Shown here one piece after another: positions 36,247 through 45,552 of a stretch of 64,000 nucleotides of DNA. Position 1 is the first letter of the stretch, and every line of letters begins with the position of its first letter. This DNA comes from Taibaiella sp. (GTDB lineage Bacteria > Bacteroidota > Bacteroidia > Chitinophagales > Chitinophagaceae), in assembly GCA_019638495.1 (NCBI GenBank), contig JAHBTQ010000002.1:186001-250000 (forward strand), in the 5' to 3' direction. A program made the position numbers and the translations under genes. Below the pieces are notes generated by a model that was not told the origin of the DNA, made no database searches, and was given only the letters and a program-made list of their open reading frames with translations.

Positions 36247-37014
36247 ATGAAGACAAAAGAGGAGATCGTCACCAATTGGTTGCCTCGCTACACAGGTAAG
36301 GCGCCGGAGGAGTTCGGGAAATATATACTGCTGTGTAATTTCAGTAACTATGTAAAGCTCTTCGCAGAAACCTTCAACGTTCCTATAAGCGGACTGGACA
36401 AGCCGATGCAGTGTGCAACCGTCGACGATATTACTATACTGAACTTTGGCATGGGTAGCCCATCTGCGGCTACCATTATGGATCTCTTATCAGCGGTAGA
36501 CCCTAAGGCCGTTCTGTTCCTTGGTAAGTGTGGCGGCCTGAAAAAGAACAATGTTGGCGACCTCATTCTCCCCATAGCCGCCATCAGGGGTGATGGTACA
36601 AGTAATGACTACTTCCCGCCTGAGGTGCCGGCGCTGCCGTCATTTGCATTACAAAAAGCGATCTCTACGACTATACGCGATTATTCGCTCGACTATTGGA
36701 CGGGTACTGTCTTTACGACAAACAGGCGTGTGTGGGAGCACGATGAAGAGTTCAAAGACTATTTACGAAAGATACGTGCCATGGCAATAGACATGGAAAC
36801 GGCAACCATTTTCACCACAGGGTTCTACAATAAGATACCTACCGGCGCGCTGTTGCTCGTTTCAGACCAGCCCATGACACCGGAAGGGGTAAAGACCGCT
36901 GAAAGTGACTCATCGGTAACAAAGGACTTTGTGCTTACCCATTTGCAGATTGGCATTGACTCGCTGAAGCAGATGATCAATAACGGACAAACCGTTCGTC
37001 ACCTTCGTTTCTAA
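36247..37014 (+). CDS. amn: AMP nucleosidase
   Basis: 255 residues, the short Bacteroidota form of AMP nucleosidase in the PNP/UDP phosphorylase superfamily. ITILNFGMGSPSAATIMDLL, AVLFLGKCGGL and AMAIDMETATIFTTGF (the purine/ribose-binding Met-Glu-Thr region) are visible, and VSDQPMTPEG follows. The enzyme hydrolyses AMP to adenine and ribose 5-phosphate in purine salvage. A TACCTTTA promoter-like box sits just upstream. Confidence 0.92.
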   Translation: MKTKEEIVTNWLPRYTGKAPEEFGKYILLCNFSNYVKLFAETFNVPISGLDKPMQCATVDDITILNFGMGSPSAATIMDLLSAVDPKAVLFLGKCGGLKKNNVGDLILPIAAIRGDGTSNDYFPPEVPALPSFALQKAISTTIRDYSLDYWTGTVFTTNRRVWEHDEEFKDYLRKIRAMAIDMETATIFTTGFYNKIPTGALLLVSDQPMTPEGVKTAESDSSVTKDFVLTHLQIGIDSLKQMINNGQTVRHLRF

Positions 37015-37073
37015 GCAAATGTGTCGGGTAATTTGCGGGTCAGATCCGGGAGTTTAAAAAATGGCCATAGCGG

Positions 37074-38381
37074 CTATATCACTTCGCCCTCCAGGTCGTA
37101 GTCGAAAGCTTTGGTGATGCGCACATTTACAAAGTCGCCGATCGGTAGTGGCTTTTTGCTGTGTATCACCACCTCATTGTCCACTTCAACGCTGTCAAAC
37201 TCTGTACGTGCCAGGTATCGGCCGGCCTCTTTCTTGTCTACAATTACCTTGTAGGTGTTGCCTATCTTCTCCTGGTTTATCTCGTAAGATATTTCCTGCT
37301 GATGCTCCATTACCTCCTGCGCACGTGCCTCTTTTTCTTCCTGGCTCAGTGTGTCTTCAAGGTCGTATGCACTTGTATTCTCTTCGTGCGAGTAGGTAAA
37401 GATGCCCACTCTGTCCAATCGGGAATCGGTTAGGAATTGTTTCAGGTCCTCCACATCATCGCGTGTTTCGCCAGGGAAGCCTGCAATAAGGGTAGTACGT
37501 ATGGCAATGCCCGGCACACGCTCGCGGATGCTGCCGATGAGTTCTGTGATCTCGTTGCGTGTTATCTGGCGCTTCATGGCTTTCAGCATATTGTCAGAGA
37601 TGTGCTGCAGGGGCATGTCCAGGTAGTTGCAGATGTTCTCACGTTCGCGCATTACGTCCAGTATATCCATAGGGAATTTAGACGGGTAGGCATAATGCAG
37701 CCTTATCCAATGCAGCCCCTCAATATCAGAAAGGTGTTTCAGCAGGTCGCTGAGGGCGCGCTTTTTGTAGATGTCCAGGCCGTAGTAGGTAAGCTCCTGG
37801 GCTATGAGCATTATCTCTTTCACCCCCATGCTCACCAGGCGTTTAGCCTCTGCTACTACTTCTTCTATTGTTTTGGATACATGGCCACCGCGCATCAGTG
37901 GTATAGCGCAGAACGAGCATGTGCGATTGCAACCTTCAGATATCTTCAGGTACGCATAGTGTTTTGGAGTGGCCAACAGGCGTTCTCCTACCAATTCAGA
38001 CTTATAGTCAGCGTTAATCTGTTTTAAGATCAGGGGCAGCTCCATAGTTCCAAACCATGCATCCACTTCAGGTATCTCGTCGTTTAGATTATCGCGGTAG
38101 CGCTCGCTGAGGCAGCCTGTCACATATACTTTGTCCAGCTTGCCGCGGCGTTTCAGTTCCACCTGTTCCAGTATTGTATTAACACTCTCTTCCTTAGCCT
38201 TGTCTATGAAGCCGCAGGTGTTTACTACTACTATGTTGTGATCCAGCTTGCGGTTTTCATGAATCACGTCTATTCCATTGGCTGAGAGTTGCCCGCCCAG
38301 CGCCTCACTGTCCACCATATTCTTGGAGCACCCAAGCGTTATGATGTTCACCTTATCGTTCTTCAGTGTACGTGATTTCAT
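37074..38381 (-). CDS. rimO: Ribosomal protein S12 methylthiotransferase
   Basis: 435 residues with all three domains. The N-terminal methylthiotransferase domain has C18, C56 and C90 for one 4Fe-4S cluster; the radical SAM motif CNRTCSFC (C151, C155, C158) binds the second; a C-terminal TRAM domain (from about 370) ends the protein. RimO adds a methylthio group to Asp88 of ribosomal protein S12. The der gene lies upstream on the same strand, about 90 bases away. Confidence 0.96.
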   Translation of the reverse strand: MKSRTLKNDKVNIITLGCSKNMVDSEALGGQLSANGIDVIHENRKLDHNIVVVNTCGFIDKAKEESVNTILEQVELKRRGKLDKVYVTGCLSERYRDNLNDEIPEVDAWFGTMELPLILKQINADYKSELVGERLLATPKHYAYLKISEGCNRTCSFCAIPLMRGGHVSKTIEEVVAEAKRLVSMGVKEIMLIAQELTYYGLDIYKKRALSDLLKHLSDIEGLHWIRLHYAYPSKFPMDILDVMRERENICNYLDMPLQHISDNMLKAMKRQITRNEITELIGSIRERVPGIAIRTTLIAGFPGETRDDVEDLKQFLTDSRLDRVGIFTYSHEENTSAYDLEDTLSQEEKEARAQEVMEHQQEISYEINQEKIGNTYKVIVDKKEAGRYLARTEFDSVEVDNEVVIHSKKPLPIGDFVNVRITKAFDYDLEGEVI

Positions 38382-38470
38382 GTTTTTAGTGGTAAGTATA
38401 AAGTATTAATTATAACGTCAGTTTGCGCGATTATCGAATTGCCGAATTGTCAAATTGCCTCATTGTCAAA

Positions 38471-39793
38471 TTACTTCTTTCTCACAAAAATCCTGATCGG
38501 CACACCCGAAAAATCGAAGTGGCTGCGGATCTTATTTTCAAGGAAGTTTTTGTACGCTTCTTTAATGTTGTCGGGATGGTTTGAATAGAATGCAAATGAT
38601 GGCACTGCTGTTGGCACCTGCTGCACGAATTTGATCTTCACATGGTAGCCACGCGCCATTGGTGGCGGATAGCGCTCTATCTCCGGTAGAATAATATCAT
38701 TAAGCTGCGATGTAGGTATGCGCTTGTTGCGATTCTCGTATACATCCAGCGCTTTCTCCATAGCCTGGAATATGCGCGTTTTATCCTTAGCTGACACAAA
38801 TATTACCGGTACATCTGTGAACGGCTCAAGGCGCTTCTTTATTTCTGCTTCAAAGTCACGCGCTGTGTTGGTCTCTTTCTCTACAAGGTCCCATTTGTTC
38901 ACCAGTATCAAGATGCCCTTTCCTTTGCGTGTAGCCAGGCTGAAGATACTCACATCCTGCGCAGTAAGCCCGTTCTCAGCATCTATGAGCAGCATGCACA
39001 CGTCAGATTCGTCCATGGCCTTTATGGCGCGTATCACTGAGTAAAACTCGAGGTCCTCGTGTACGTTTTTCTTCTTGCGGATACCTGCAGTGTCTATAAG
39101 GATAAACTCCTTGCCAAACAGCTTGTAGTGTGTATGTATCGTGTCACGTGTAGTGCCTGCAATGTCTGATACAATGGTGCGTTCCTGGTTTACCAGGGCA
39201 TTAAGTAGGGTAGACTTACCGGCATTTGGCTGGCCTATAATTGCAAATTTTGCAAGCGGGTTGCCTTCTTTGTCTGTGGGCACAACATCAGTGTCGTCTG
39301 TGATATGCATCACCACCTCGTCCAGCACTTCGCCTGATCCGCTGCCGGATATTGACGACATAAAAAAGGTCTTTTCAAACCCCATAGAGTAGAACTCAGT
39401 CGCATAGAGTGCACGCTCGGCATTGTCTACCTTGTTCACAACCAGTAATACGGGCTTCGTGCTGCGGCGCAGCACATCGGCCATATCTTCATCCTGACCG
39501 GTTATGCCCGTGGTTGTGTCGCAGACAAAAAGAATTAGGTCTGCCTCGTCAACGGCAATATGTACCTGCTTGCGAATTTCACGTTCAAAAACATCCTCCG
39601 ACCCTGATACAAAACCGCCGGTGTCAATAACGTTGAATACCTTCCCATTCCAGTCGGCTATGCCATACTGGCGGTCGCGGGTCACACCGCTTTGGTCGTC
39701 AACAATAGCCTTCCGTTGTTCAAGCAATCTGTTGAACAACGTAGACTTGCCCACATTTGGGCGTCCTACAATGGCTACTGTAAAACCAGGCAT
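38471..39793 (-). CDS. der: Ribosome biogenesis GTPase Der (EngA)
   Basis: 440 residues with two tandem GTPase domains: GRPNVGKST (10-18) with DTGG and NKVDN in the first, and GQPNAGKST (about 185) with DTAGIRKK and NKWDL in the second. A KH-like C-terminal domain follows. Der acts in 50S subunit assembly and is essential in most bacteria. A perfect -7 box (TACCTTTG) lies 26 bases upstream of the start. Confidence 0.97.
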   Translation of the reverse strand: MPGFTVAIVGRPNVGKSTLFNRLLEQRKAIVDDQSGVTRDRQYGIADWNGKVFNVIDTGGFVSGSEDVFEREIRKQVHIAVDEADLILFVCDTTTGITGQDEDMADVLRRSTKPVLLVVNKVDNAERALYATEFYSMGFEKTFFMSSISGSGSGEVLDEVVMHITDDTDVVPTDKEGNPLAKFAIIGQPNAGKSTLLNALVNQERTIVSDIAGTTRDTIHTHYKLFGKEFILIDTAGIRKKKNVHEDLEFYSVIRAIKAMDESDVCMLLIDAENGLTAQDVSIFSLATRKGKGILILVNKWDLVEKETNTARDFEAEIKKRLEPFTDVPVIFVSAKDKTRIFQAMEKALDVYENRNKRIPTSQLNDIILPEIERYPPPMARGYHVKIKFVQQVPTAVPSFAFYSNHPDNIKEAYKNFLENKIRSHFDFSGVPIRIFVRKK

Positions 39794-39818
39794 GAGATAA
39801 ATTTTTATTTTGAGTGTG

Positions 39819-39826
39819 CAAAGGTA
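39819..39826 (-). promoter_or_regulatory. -7 promoter box for der (TACCTTTG)
   Basis: Exact TAnnTTTG match on the reverse strand, 26 bases before the der start codon. No good TTTG -33 element is visible at the expected distance. Confidence 0.5.
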
Positions 39827-39954
39827 CTTCTAAATATCCTCTTATCGTGGATTTTGGAGATATTGTACTTGTTAAATGCGCAGAGGCTGGCCCGGCACAT
39901 TGTAAGACCAAAGTCACAAGGTAATTAACGTTAAATTATTACAAACTCAGTGGT

Positions 39955-39962
39955 TATCTTTG
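39955..39962 (+). promoter_or_regulatory. -7 promoter box for the PNGase F-like gene (TATCTTTG)
   Basis: Exact TAnnTTTG match, 19 bases before the ATG at 39982. The upstream region is AT-rich with a weak -33 candidate only. Confidence 0.55.
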
Positions 39963-39981
39963 ATTCGACAATCAGAATAAT

Positions 39982-41931
39982 ATGATGAGAAAATATCTAC
40001 TTGCGGCCGCTAGCCTGTTTGCAGCGATAACATCCCGTGGCGCTGCCGGGGATACCACCTGGGTGCAGGCTAACGTTGACACCCTTTCGTGGTACGGCAA
40101 CTATGACTCAACGGTTAGCTTTCCTGCAACCGGTACCTACAGGAACGTATATATGATCTTTACGCTGGGTAAATATGTTTGCCCCGGCTCACCTACATAT
40201 TGCGGCGACTGGGACTACACAGTTACAAATTTCCTCATGACTCCGGGTGGCGATACGCTGGAACTGTCCAGGCTCATTACTCCATATGCAAACGCCGGAG
40301 CACCACGTACCCCCTGGGCGTGGAAACAACGTTATGTGTTTGATGTCACGGATTATGCCGCCAAATTGCAGGGGCCGGCTACCATACGCCTTGCATATTC
40401 GGGCTATTCCGGCGGCTTCACGGGCGATATAAAGTTTGCTTTTGTTGAGGGCACTCCCGATAGGACTGTTACTGGCATCAGGCGTCTTTGGCACGGTGGG
40501 TATGGCTATGGCGGTGCCACTAGCATTAATACCCGTTTCCAGCCCATAAGTGTTGCGATTCCTTCTGCTACGGCCTTTACGGATTTGAAGGTAAATATTA
40601 CAGGACATGGAAGTGACGATAGCGGTTGCTGCGAGTTCTTTCGCAAGGGGTATACTGTAATGATGAACGGGAATCCGGTTGATTACAAATCTATCTGGCG
40701 CGACGATTGTGGCCTTAATGAGCTCTACCCACAGTCCGGTACCTGGGTGTATGACCGTGCGAACTGGTGCCCCGGTGCACTTGTAAAGCCTGCTTACCAC
40801 CATATTCCCGGTGCGGCCGGAGGCACGTCATTTGACCTTTCTATGTATTTCGACCCATATACAAGCACAGGTGGTGGCCTGGGTAGCTACTCTACTGAGG
40901 CGCACCTGATCTCGTACGGCAGTTTCAATAAAACAAAGGACGCATCTATTGAGGATGTAATAGCACCTACCAATAATGCAGACCACTTCCGTGAGAATCC
41001 AATTTGTATGGCTCCTACCATCACAGTTAAGAATCGTGGTGCAGCACACATAAGCACGGTAACCATTGAGTATGGCGTAGATGGCAGCCCTACGCAGACC
41101 TATACATGGGGCGGCTCACTTCCTTCTCTTGAAATGACCGACATTGTACTGCCAGACCTTCCTGAGCTTTACTCGCTCGCCGGTACGACAACAACCAAGA
41201 CATTCACCGCTAAGATCAAGGCTGTAAACGGCACCGCCGACAAGGATGCTACAAATGATATCATGAAGACTGAATTCGTTCCGTCTGTGAAGTGGGATAG
41301 TCTGTTTCGCATCACTTTCCGCACTAATTCTGCTGCAGTTAGCGGCGTGAGTGAGTCTAGCTGGCGTATATATGATCAGAATGGTGCTGTGGTTAGGAGC
41401 CGCACTAATCTGCAGGTAAGCAAACAATACCTGGATACGATTTCACTTACTCCAGGTTGTTATCGTCTTGTGGTATCAGATCTTGGCTGCGACGGCCTTA
41501 ACTGGTGGGCAAGTGTAGGTGGTGGCTATATGCTGCTGAAAAAGTATGGTTCTGAGGCTGCGCTGCCTACAAGCGGCTATGTCTCCTCCGGCACTTATGG
41601 TCATGATTTCGGATGCCAGTTTATCCAGAGTTTTTATGTTGGCACACCACCGCCTCCATCAGCTGTTACAGAGGTGGCATTCGGCGGTACCTCAATGGAT
41701 ATTTATCCTAACCCTGCTGCTGATGTAGTTGCGGTAAACCTGAATGGCATGAGCCGTGTGAATGGTACTATTACGATTTTTGATGCCATGGGTAGGGTAG
41801 TTGCCTCACAACCTACGACATCTACCCAGTCGCAGGTTTCTACGGCAAATCTTGCGGTTGGTGCGTACATGGTCATCTTTACATCGCAGGATGGTAATAA
41901 ACTACAATCAAAACTTCTTATCGCCCGCTAG
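39982..41931 (+). CDS. Secreted PNGase F-related protein with T9SS sorting domain
   Basis: 649 residues with signal peptide 1-22. Residues 25-330 resemble the paired beta-sandwich domains of peptide-N-glycosidase F: YCGDWDYTVTNFL, GHGSDDSGCCEFFRKGYTV and a later SGTWVYDRANWCPGA correspond to the catalytic and C-terminal jellyroll segments. Middle domains (340-570) are beta-rich, and the last 75 residues (DIYPNPAADVVAVNLN..FDAMGRVVASQ..AVGAYMVIFTS) are a type A sorting domain. PNGase F releases intact N-glycans from asparagine; activity here is likely but the exact catalytic set was not verified. A strong terminator follows. Confidence 0.87.
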   Translation: MMRKYLLAAASLFAAITSRGAAGDTTWVQANVDTLSWYGNYDSTVSFPATGTYRNVYMIFTLGKYVCPGSPTYCGDWDYTVTNFLMTPGGDTLELSRLITPYANAGAPRTPWAWKQRYVFDVTDYAAKLQGPATIRLAYSGYSGGFTGDIKFAFVEGTPDRTVTGIRRLWHGGYGYGGATSINTRFQPISVAIPSATAFTDLKVNITGHGSDDSGCCEFFRKGYTVMMNGNPVDYKSIWRDDCGLNELYPQSGTWVYDRANWCPGALVKPAYHHIPGAAGGTSFDLSMYFDPYTSTGGGLGSYSTEAHLISYGSFNKTKDASIEDVIAPTNNADHFRENPICMAPTITVKNRGAAHISTVTIEYGVDGSPTQTYTWGGSLPSLEMTDIVLPDLPELYSLAGTTTTKTFTAKIKAVNGTADKDATNDIMKTEFVPSVKWDSLFRITFRTNSAAVSGVSESSWRIYDQNGAVVRSRTNLQVSKQYLDTISLTPGCYRLVVSDLGCDGLNWWASVGGGYMLLKKYGSEAALPTSGYVSSGTYGHDFGCQFIQSFYVGTPPPPSAVTEVAFGGTSMDIYPNPAADVVAVNLNGMSRVNGTITIFDAMGRVVASQPTTSTQSQVSTANLAVGAYMVIFTSQDGNKLQSKLLIAR

Positions 41932-41954
41932 TTATATTATTAATTCTGAAAGTG

Positions 41955-41984
41955 AAAGGGTGCCTGCATTCGCAGGCACCCTTT
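41955..41984 (+). terminator. Terminator after the PNGase F-like gene
   Basis: A perfect 13-bp stem (AAAGGGTGCCTGC / GCAGGCACCCTTT) with loop ATTC, starting 23 bases after the stop codon and followed by T-rich sequence. The A-rich 5' side could also serve the opposite strand. Confidence 0.85.
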
Positions 41985-42045
41985 CTTATTTAGATTATTC
42001 TAGCCCATCTATTGACGGGCGACTACAATCGCATTTTATACATTA

Positions 42046-42222
42046 TCAGGCTTTCCCGAGATTCTTTTCCAGTTCCTTGTCATACCAGTCTTTATTGTCT
42101 TTCTCTTTTTCTTTGAGATCCTTCAACGTTTGCGCACGGACTTTCTTGAGGTCTTCAGTTTCATTATTTACGGTGAATTTTACACCCGTAACGCGGCCGT
42201 TTGTTGGTTTCCTTGTTCTCAT
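42046..42222 (-). CDS. Small charged protein, function unknown
   Basis: 58 residues from the ATG at 42222 (MRTRKPTNGRVTGVKF..), rich in Lys, Asp and Glu with a predicted long helix (DLKKVRAQTLKDLKEKEKDNKDWYDKEL). A TACCTTTA box just upstream on the same strand supports transcription. No family is recognised. The strongly structured composition and promoter argue that it is real, but it is short. Confidence 0.5.
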   Translation of the reverse strand: MRTRKPTNGRVTGVKFTVNNETEDLKKVRAQTLKDLKEKEKDNKDWYDKELEKNLGKA

Positions 42223-42305
42223 AGGATAAAGGTAGGACAAAGGGAGAATTCGATAAAAGGCTAAATGGTTAAAAAAGTTACATAGTTTTTTGGGATGACC
42301 TGTTG

Positions 42306-42677
42306 TTAGCGGTGTTGGTCAATTAGAATGATGTTGCCGTCGGGGTCGGCGGTCATTACACTCGCGGGGCCTGTAGTGCTTTCATCCGCTTCTGCTGTCA
42401 GGGCTACACCTGCAGCTTTCAGCATGCGTTGTATTTCGCGTACATCATCAAATGCCTCTATATTTTGTGCATTTTCATCCCAGCCGGGATTGAAGGTTAG
42501 TATGTTTCCCTGGAACATTCCCTGGAAAAGCCCCACAAGTGCATTGCCGTTTTTCATGATAAGGTAGTTGTGGGCCATGCTGCCTGCGAAGGATGTGAAT
42601 CCGAGCTTTTCATAGAATGCCTTTGAGACGGCGAGGTCTTTTACACTTAAGCTAATTGAGAATGCTCCGAGCTGCAT
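42306..42677 (-). CDS. VOC (glyoxalase/bleomycin-resistance-like) family protein
   Basis: 123 residues: FSISLSVKDLAVSKAFYEKLGF at the start and TADPDGNIILIDQ at the end are the standard features of a single vicinal oxygen chelate unit. Members bind a divalent metal and act on varied substrates, so the activity cannot be inferred. A TACCTTTG promoter box is centred 25 bases upstream. Decayed coding sequence from an unrelated gene lies beyond it. Confidence 0.92.
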   Translation of the reverse strand: MQLGAFSISLSVKDLAVSKAFYEKLGFTSFAGSMAHNYLIMKNGNALVGLFQGMFQGNILTFNPGWDENAQNIEAFDDVREIQRMLKAAGVALTAEADESTTGPASVMTADPDGNIILIDQHR

Positions 42678-42697
42678 GATGTTTCTATTTGTAGTTC

Positions 42698-42705
42698 CAA
42701 AGGTA
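42698..42705 (-). promoter_or_regulatory. -7 promoter box for the VOC gene (TACCTTTG)
   Basis: Exact TAnnTTTG match on the reverse strand, 20 bases before the start codon. A TTG at 42721-42723 is a weak -33 candidate with a short 15-base spacer. Confidence 0.5.
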
Positions 42706-42749
42706 AGATTTGAGTTATATCAATAGTGCTAAACGTGGCACCTGCAGAA

Positions 42750-43010
42750 TCACTCTTTAACTCTCAGCACCGCGAAGCTATACCCATATGGATGGCGGGC
42801 AATAGGAATATGCATAAATGTTCGTACATCGTCTATTCGCCAGTCTTTGAGTGCTTCTCATCGTGCTCGGAGATAGGGTTGTCGGCCCAATAGTCGATCT
42901 CGTGTATTTGCGGTGGCAACCGAAACGGGTAGCCCAAACCGCCTTTTTGCAGGGATTTAGTTCTTCCTTGAAATATTGAGTATTGCCAATTGCGTCGCCT
43001 TGTAAATGTC
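42750..43010 (-). pseudogene. Decayed C-terminus of a membrane protein related to the one at 61934-63544
   Basis: On the reverse strand, from about 42850 down to the TGA at 42750-42752, the reading is EALKDWRIDDVRTFMHIPIA then RHPYGYSFAVLRVKE. This aligns almost residue for residue with the end of the intact protein at 61934-63544 (EDWRTTNVRTFMHIPIA, RHPFGYSFVVLRVK). Upstream the frame is broken: a +/-1 shift near 42853 moves into a second frame (GYPFRLPPQIHEIDYWADNP) and another shift lies near 42930. No start codon or membrane part remains. It explains most of the 440-base gap before the DUF1003 gene. Confidence 0.82.
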
Positions 43011-43115
43011 ATGGATTATGGGCCGGGTTCCCCGGCATGTTTTTGGTGCTAAAGTCGACTGGTAAAGGATAGATTTGAACACGTAGATTTGTTTTTAGAA
43101 AAATGATACAATACT

Positions 43116-43529
43116 ATGAGTGTGAGAATAAATTGGTTTAAAAAGCACAGCGATTCCATGACATTTGGAGAGAAGCTTGCAGACTCTGTTGCCAGTGGCA
43201 TGGGGTCATGGCGATTTATTATCATCCAGACGATAATCGTTATTACTTGGATGGCGTTGAATGTTGTTGCGCTCGTTTATCATTGGGATCCTTATCCCTA
43301 TATCCTGCTCAACCTGCTTTTTTCTACACAGGCGGCCTATGCAGCGCCTATAATTATGATGGCGCAAAACCGACAGAGCGATAGAGATCGTGTAAAGGCC
43401 GATGAGGACTACAAAACGAACGTGGAAGCAAAGAAAGAGATTGAATCTCTCCAGATCCGCCTGAACAATATCGATGTCGAAAAGCTGGATAAGATCATCG
43501 CCATCCTAGAGCGAATGGAATCGAAATGA
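43116..43529 (+). CDS. DUF1003-family membrane protein
   Basis: 137 residues: FGEKLADSVASGMGSWRFIIIQTIIVITWMALN, then WDPYPYILLNLLFSTQAAYAAPIIMMAQNRQSDRDR, are the two-helix DUF1003 signature, followed by a Lys/Glu-rich coiled-coil tail. Function is unknown; the family is an inner membrane protein with the tail in the cytoplasm. It is divergent from the decayed fragment and convergent with the adenylate cyclase genes. Confidence 0.93.
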   Translation: MSVRINWFKKHSDSMTFGEKLADSVASGMGSWRFIIIQTIIVITWMALNVVALVYHWDPYPYILLNLLFSTQAAYAAPIIMMAQNRQSDRDRVKADEDYKTNVEAKKEIESLQIRLNNIDVEKLDKIIAILERMESK

Positions 43530-43649
43530 TCGATTTCAACTAAGTTTAGCGTCAAGTAAATTTGGCTGCATTGTCGCTGTTTTGAGCGAACAGGCCCTAT
43601 GAATGTACAAGTTCAGGGACACGGCTACAACGCATATGCCGGGGTACGA

Positions 43650-45539
43650 TCAGGAAACAAAATACATTTTCATCACGCCCTTGCCTTTCGCTTCTACTTC
43701 ACCCCTGTACTCGCAGTTGAATTTATTCTTAACTAAGTTATAGGTTGTCTCCGATAAATTCACCATCCCCACACTGCCGCTGCTTTCCATGCGGGCTGCA
43801 GTGTTCACTGTATCGCCCCATATATCGTAGGCAAATTTCTTTATACCCACTATTCCTGCTACTACCGGCCCTGTATGTATGCCTATCCTTACTTCGAAGT
43901 ATGGTTCGCCTAGTGCGTCTTTCGTAGTCTTATGTTGTTGCATGAAGGTTTGTATCTCTATCGCAGCTCTTACAACGTCCTCAGCATGGGTCTTGTTGGG
44001 CGTTGGCAGCCCGCCGGCTGCCATATAGGCGTCGCCTATGGTTTTTATTTTTTCTACACCATGCTTTTGCATGATCTTGTCGAAGGCAGAGAAGCAGATA
44101 TTTATCTCATTTACCAGTTCCTTTGGTGATAGCTTTTCTGATAGCTGCGTGAAACCCTTGAAGTCGGTGAAGAGCACAGTTACCTCACTGATCAATTTGG
44201 CTTCTGCATTACCCTTTTCTTTGAGTTCTTCCGCCACTTCGGCTGGCAAAATGTTGAGAAGCAATTCGTCGCTTCTGGCTTTTTCTTTCTTTACCTTGTT
44301 GCGCTGTCGCATTACTACCACTCCGAAAATAACTGCACCTGCAAGCCCGGCGAGTGTATAGTTTCGGATAATCGCCTGCCGAAGATCTTTCTTGTCTTGT
44401 TCAGCCCTCGCTATTGCTTCTTTCTTGTTATACTCATAAGTCATTGCCAGTTGCGCAATTTTCTCATTGTTCTTTACAGAAAAGATAGAATCTCTAATAG
44501 CTGAATAGTTCCGGTAGTTGTCTATTGCCCGCTTATAGTCGCCGGCCTCATAATAGGCATTCGCTAGCTTTTCCAGAGTTATCTGCGTTAACGACGGAAT
44601 GCCCACTAATATGGCAGCGTCACGAGCATTTTCCATGTAGTCGATGGCAAGGCGCAACTGTTCGGCTCTTCCGGCAGGTACTTGCTCCACCGGTCTATCC
44701 GCGTCAAATGTTCCTTCAGTCGGCATAGGTATTCTCTTATTACCTGCATTACGCTTCGCAATGGCAAGATATACGTCACCAATGCTACAATAAGCGTATA
44801 CTTTATTGGCTCTGTGGTTCATTTCAATTACCAGGGCTAATGCCTTTTTCATGTAACTAAGTGCTGCCTCGTAATCACCCATTGCTGCATAGGCATTCCC
44901 CATATTTCCGATGGCATAGGAGAGTGTGTTCTTGTTGCCGATTGTTTCTGCTACCTTCAATCCCTCTTTGAAATATGCCATAGCTGTGGGATAGTCTTTC
45001 TTTACGTCCGAGTAAATGATTCCCATCCTTACATTGGCTCTGGCATATGCAGGCATATTCCCCGTTTCTTTATGTAACGACAATGCTTTTGACAAGTATG
45101 GAATTGCATTGGCATAGTCATGCTGTTCTGCATAGTCGATACCCATGCCGGAGTATATATTGGCGATGCCTTTTTTGTCGCCGCTGCGTTCGTATATATC
45201 CAGAGCATTAAAAAAGCAAGTGAGTGACTTGGGGTAATCAGATTTGCAATAGTAGGCCGCACCCAAGGCTGCATTTGCATCTGCTATGCCCCGTTCCCAT
45301 TTCAATTTGTTGGCCAATTTTAATGCCTGTATGCTATAGCTAAACGCCTCATCACATACCGCGTCGGCATAATATGCTGTGGACAGGCGATTAAATATTT
45401 TTACCTTGTTTGTATCCTCCTTTTGCTGCGGCAGTGTCCTGATCAGTGAATCTACCATTGCTTGCCCCTGGATCTGCGCAAATAAATGCCCACCACACAA
45501 TGAAACCAATAGAAGCAGTAGAGCTTTATTTGAGACCAT
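43650..45539 (-). CDS. Receptor-like class III adenylate cyclase with periplasmic TPR domain (second of two tandem copies)
   Basis: 629 residues from ATG 45539, chosen because it gives a signal peptide (MVSNKALLLLLVSLCGGHLFAQ). Residues 40-370 are TPR repeats (AYYCKSDYPKSLTCFFNALDIYERSGDKKGIANIY and similar), a membrane segment lies near 396-415, then a linker LLLNILPAEVAEELKEKG. The cyclase domain has metal ligands D459 and D503, adenine-specifying K499 and D572, and transition-state N579 and R583, so it should make cAMP. The TPR part should face the periplasm and act as sensor. It follows its paralogue by 13 bases. Confidence 0.92.
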   Translation of the reverse strand: MVSNKALLLLLVSLCGGHLFAQIQGQAMVDSLIRTLPQQKEDTNKVKIFNRLSTAYYADAVCDEAFSYSIQALKLANKLKWERGIADANAALGAAYYCKSDYPKSLTCFFNALDIYERSGDKKGIANIYSGMGIDYAEQHDYANAIPYLSKALSLHKETGNMPAYARANVRMGIIYSDVKKDYPTAMAYFKEGLKVAETIGNKNTLSYAIGNMGNAYAAMGDYEAALSYMKKALALVIEMNHRANKVYAYCSIGDVYLAIAKRNAGNKRIPMPTEGTFDADRPVEQVPAGRAEQLRLAIDYMENARDAAILVGIPSLTQITLEKLANAYYEAGDYKRAIDNYRNYSAIRDSIFSVKNNEKIAQLAMTYEYNKKEAIARAEQDKKDLRQAIIRNYTLAGLAGAVIFGVVVMRQRNKVKKEKARSDELLLNILPAEVAEELKEKGNAEAKLISEVTVLFTDFKGFTQLSEKLSPKELVNEINICFSAFDKIMQKHGVEKIKTIGDAYMAAGGLPTPNKTHAEDVVRAAIEIQTFMQQHKTTKDALGEPYFEVRIGIHTGPVVAGIVGIKKFAYDIWGDTVNTAARMESSGSVGMVNLSETTYNLVKNKFNCEYRGEVEAKGKGVMKMYFVS

Positions 45540-45552
45540 ATCTATCGTTTTG

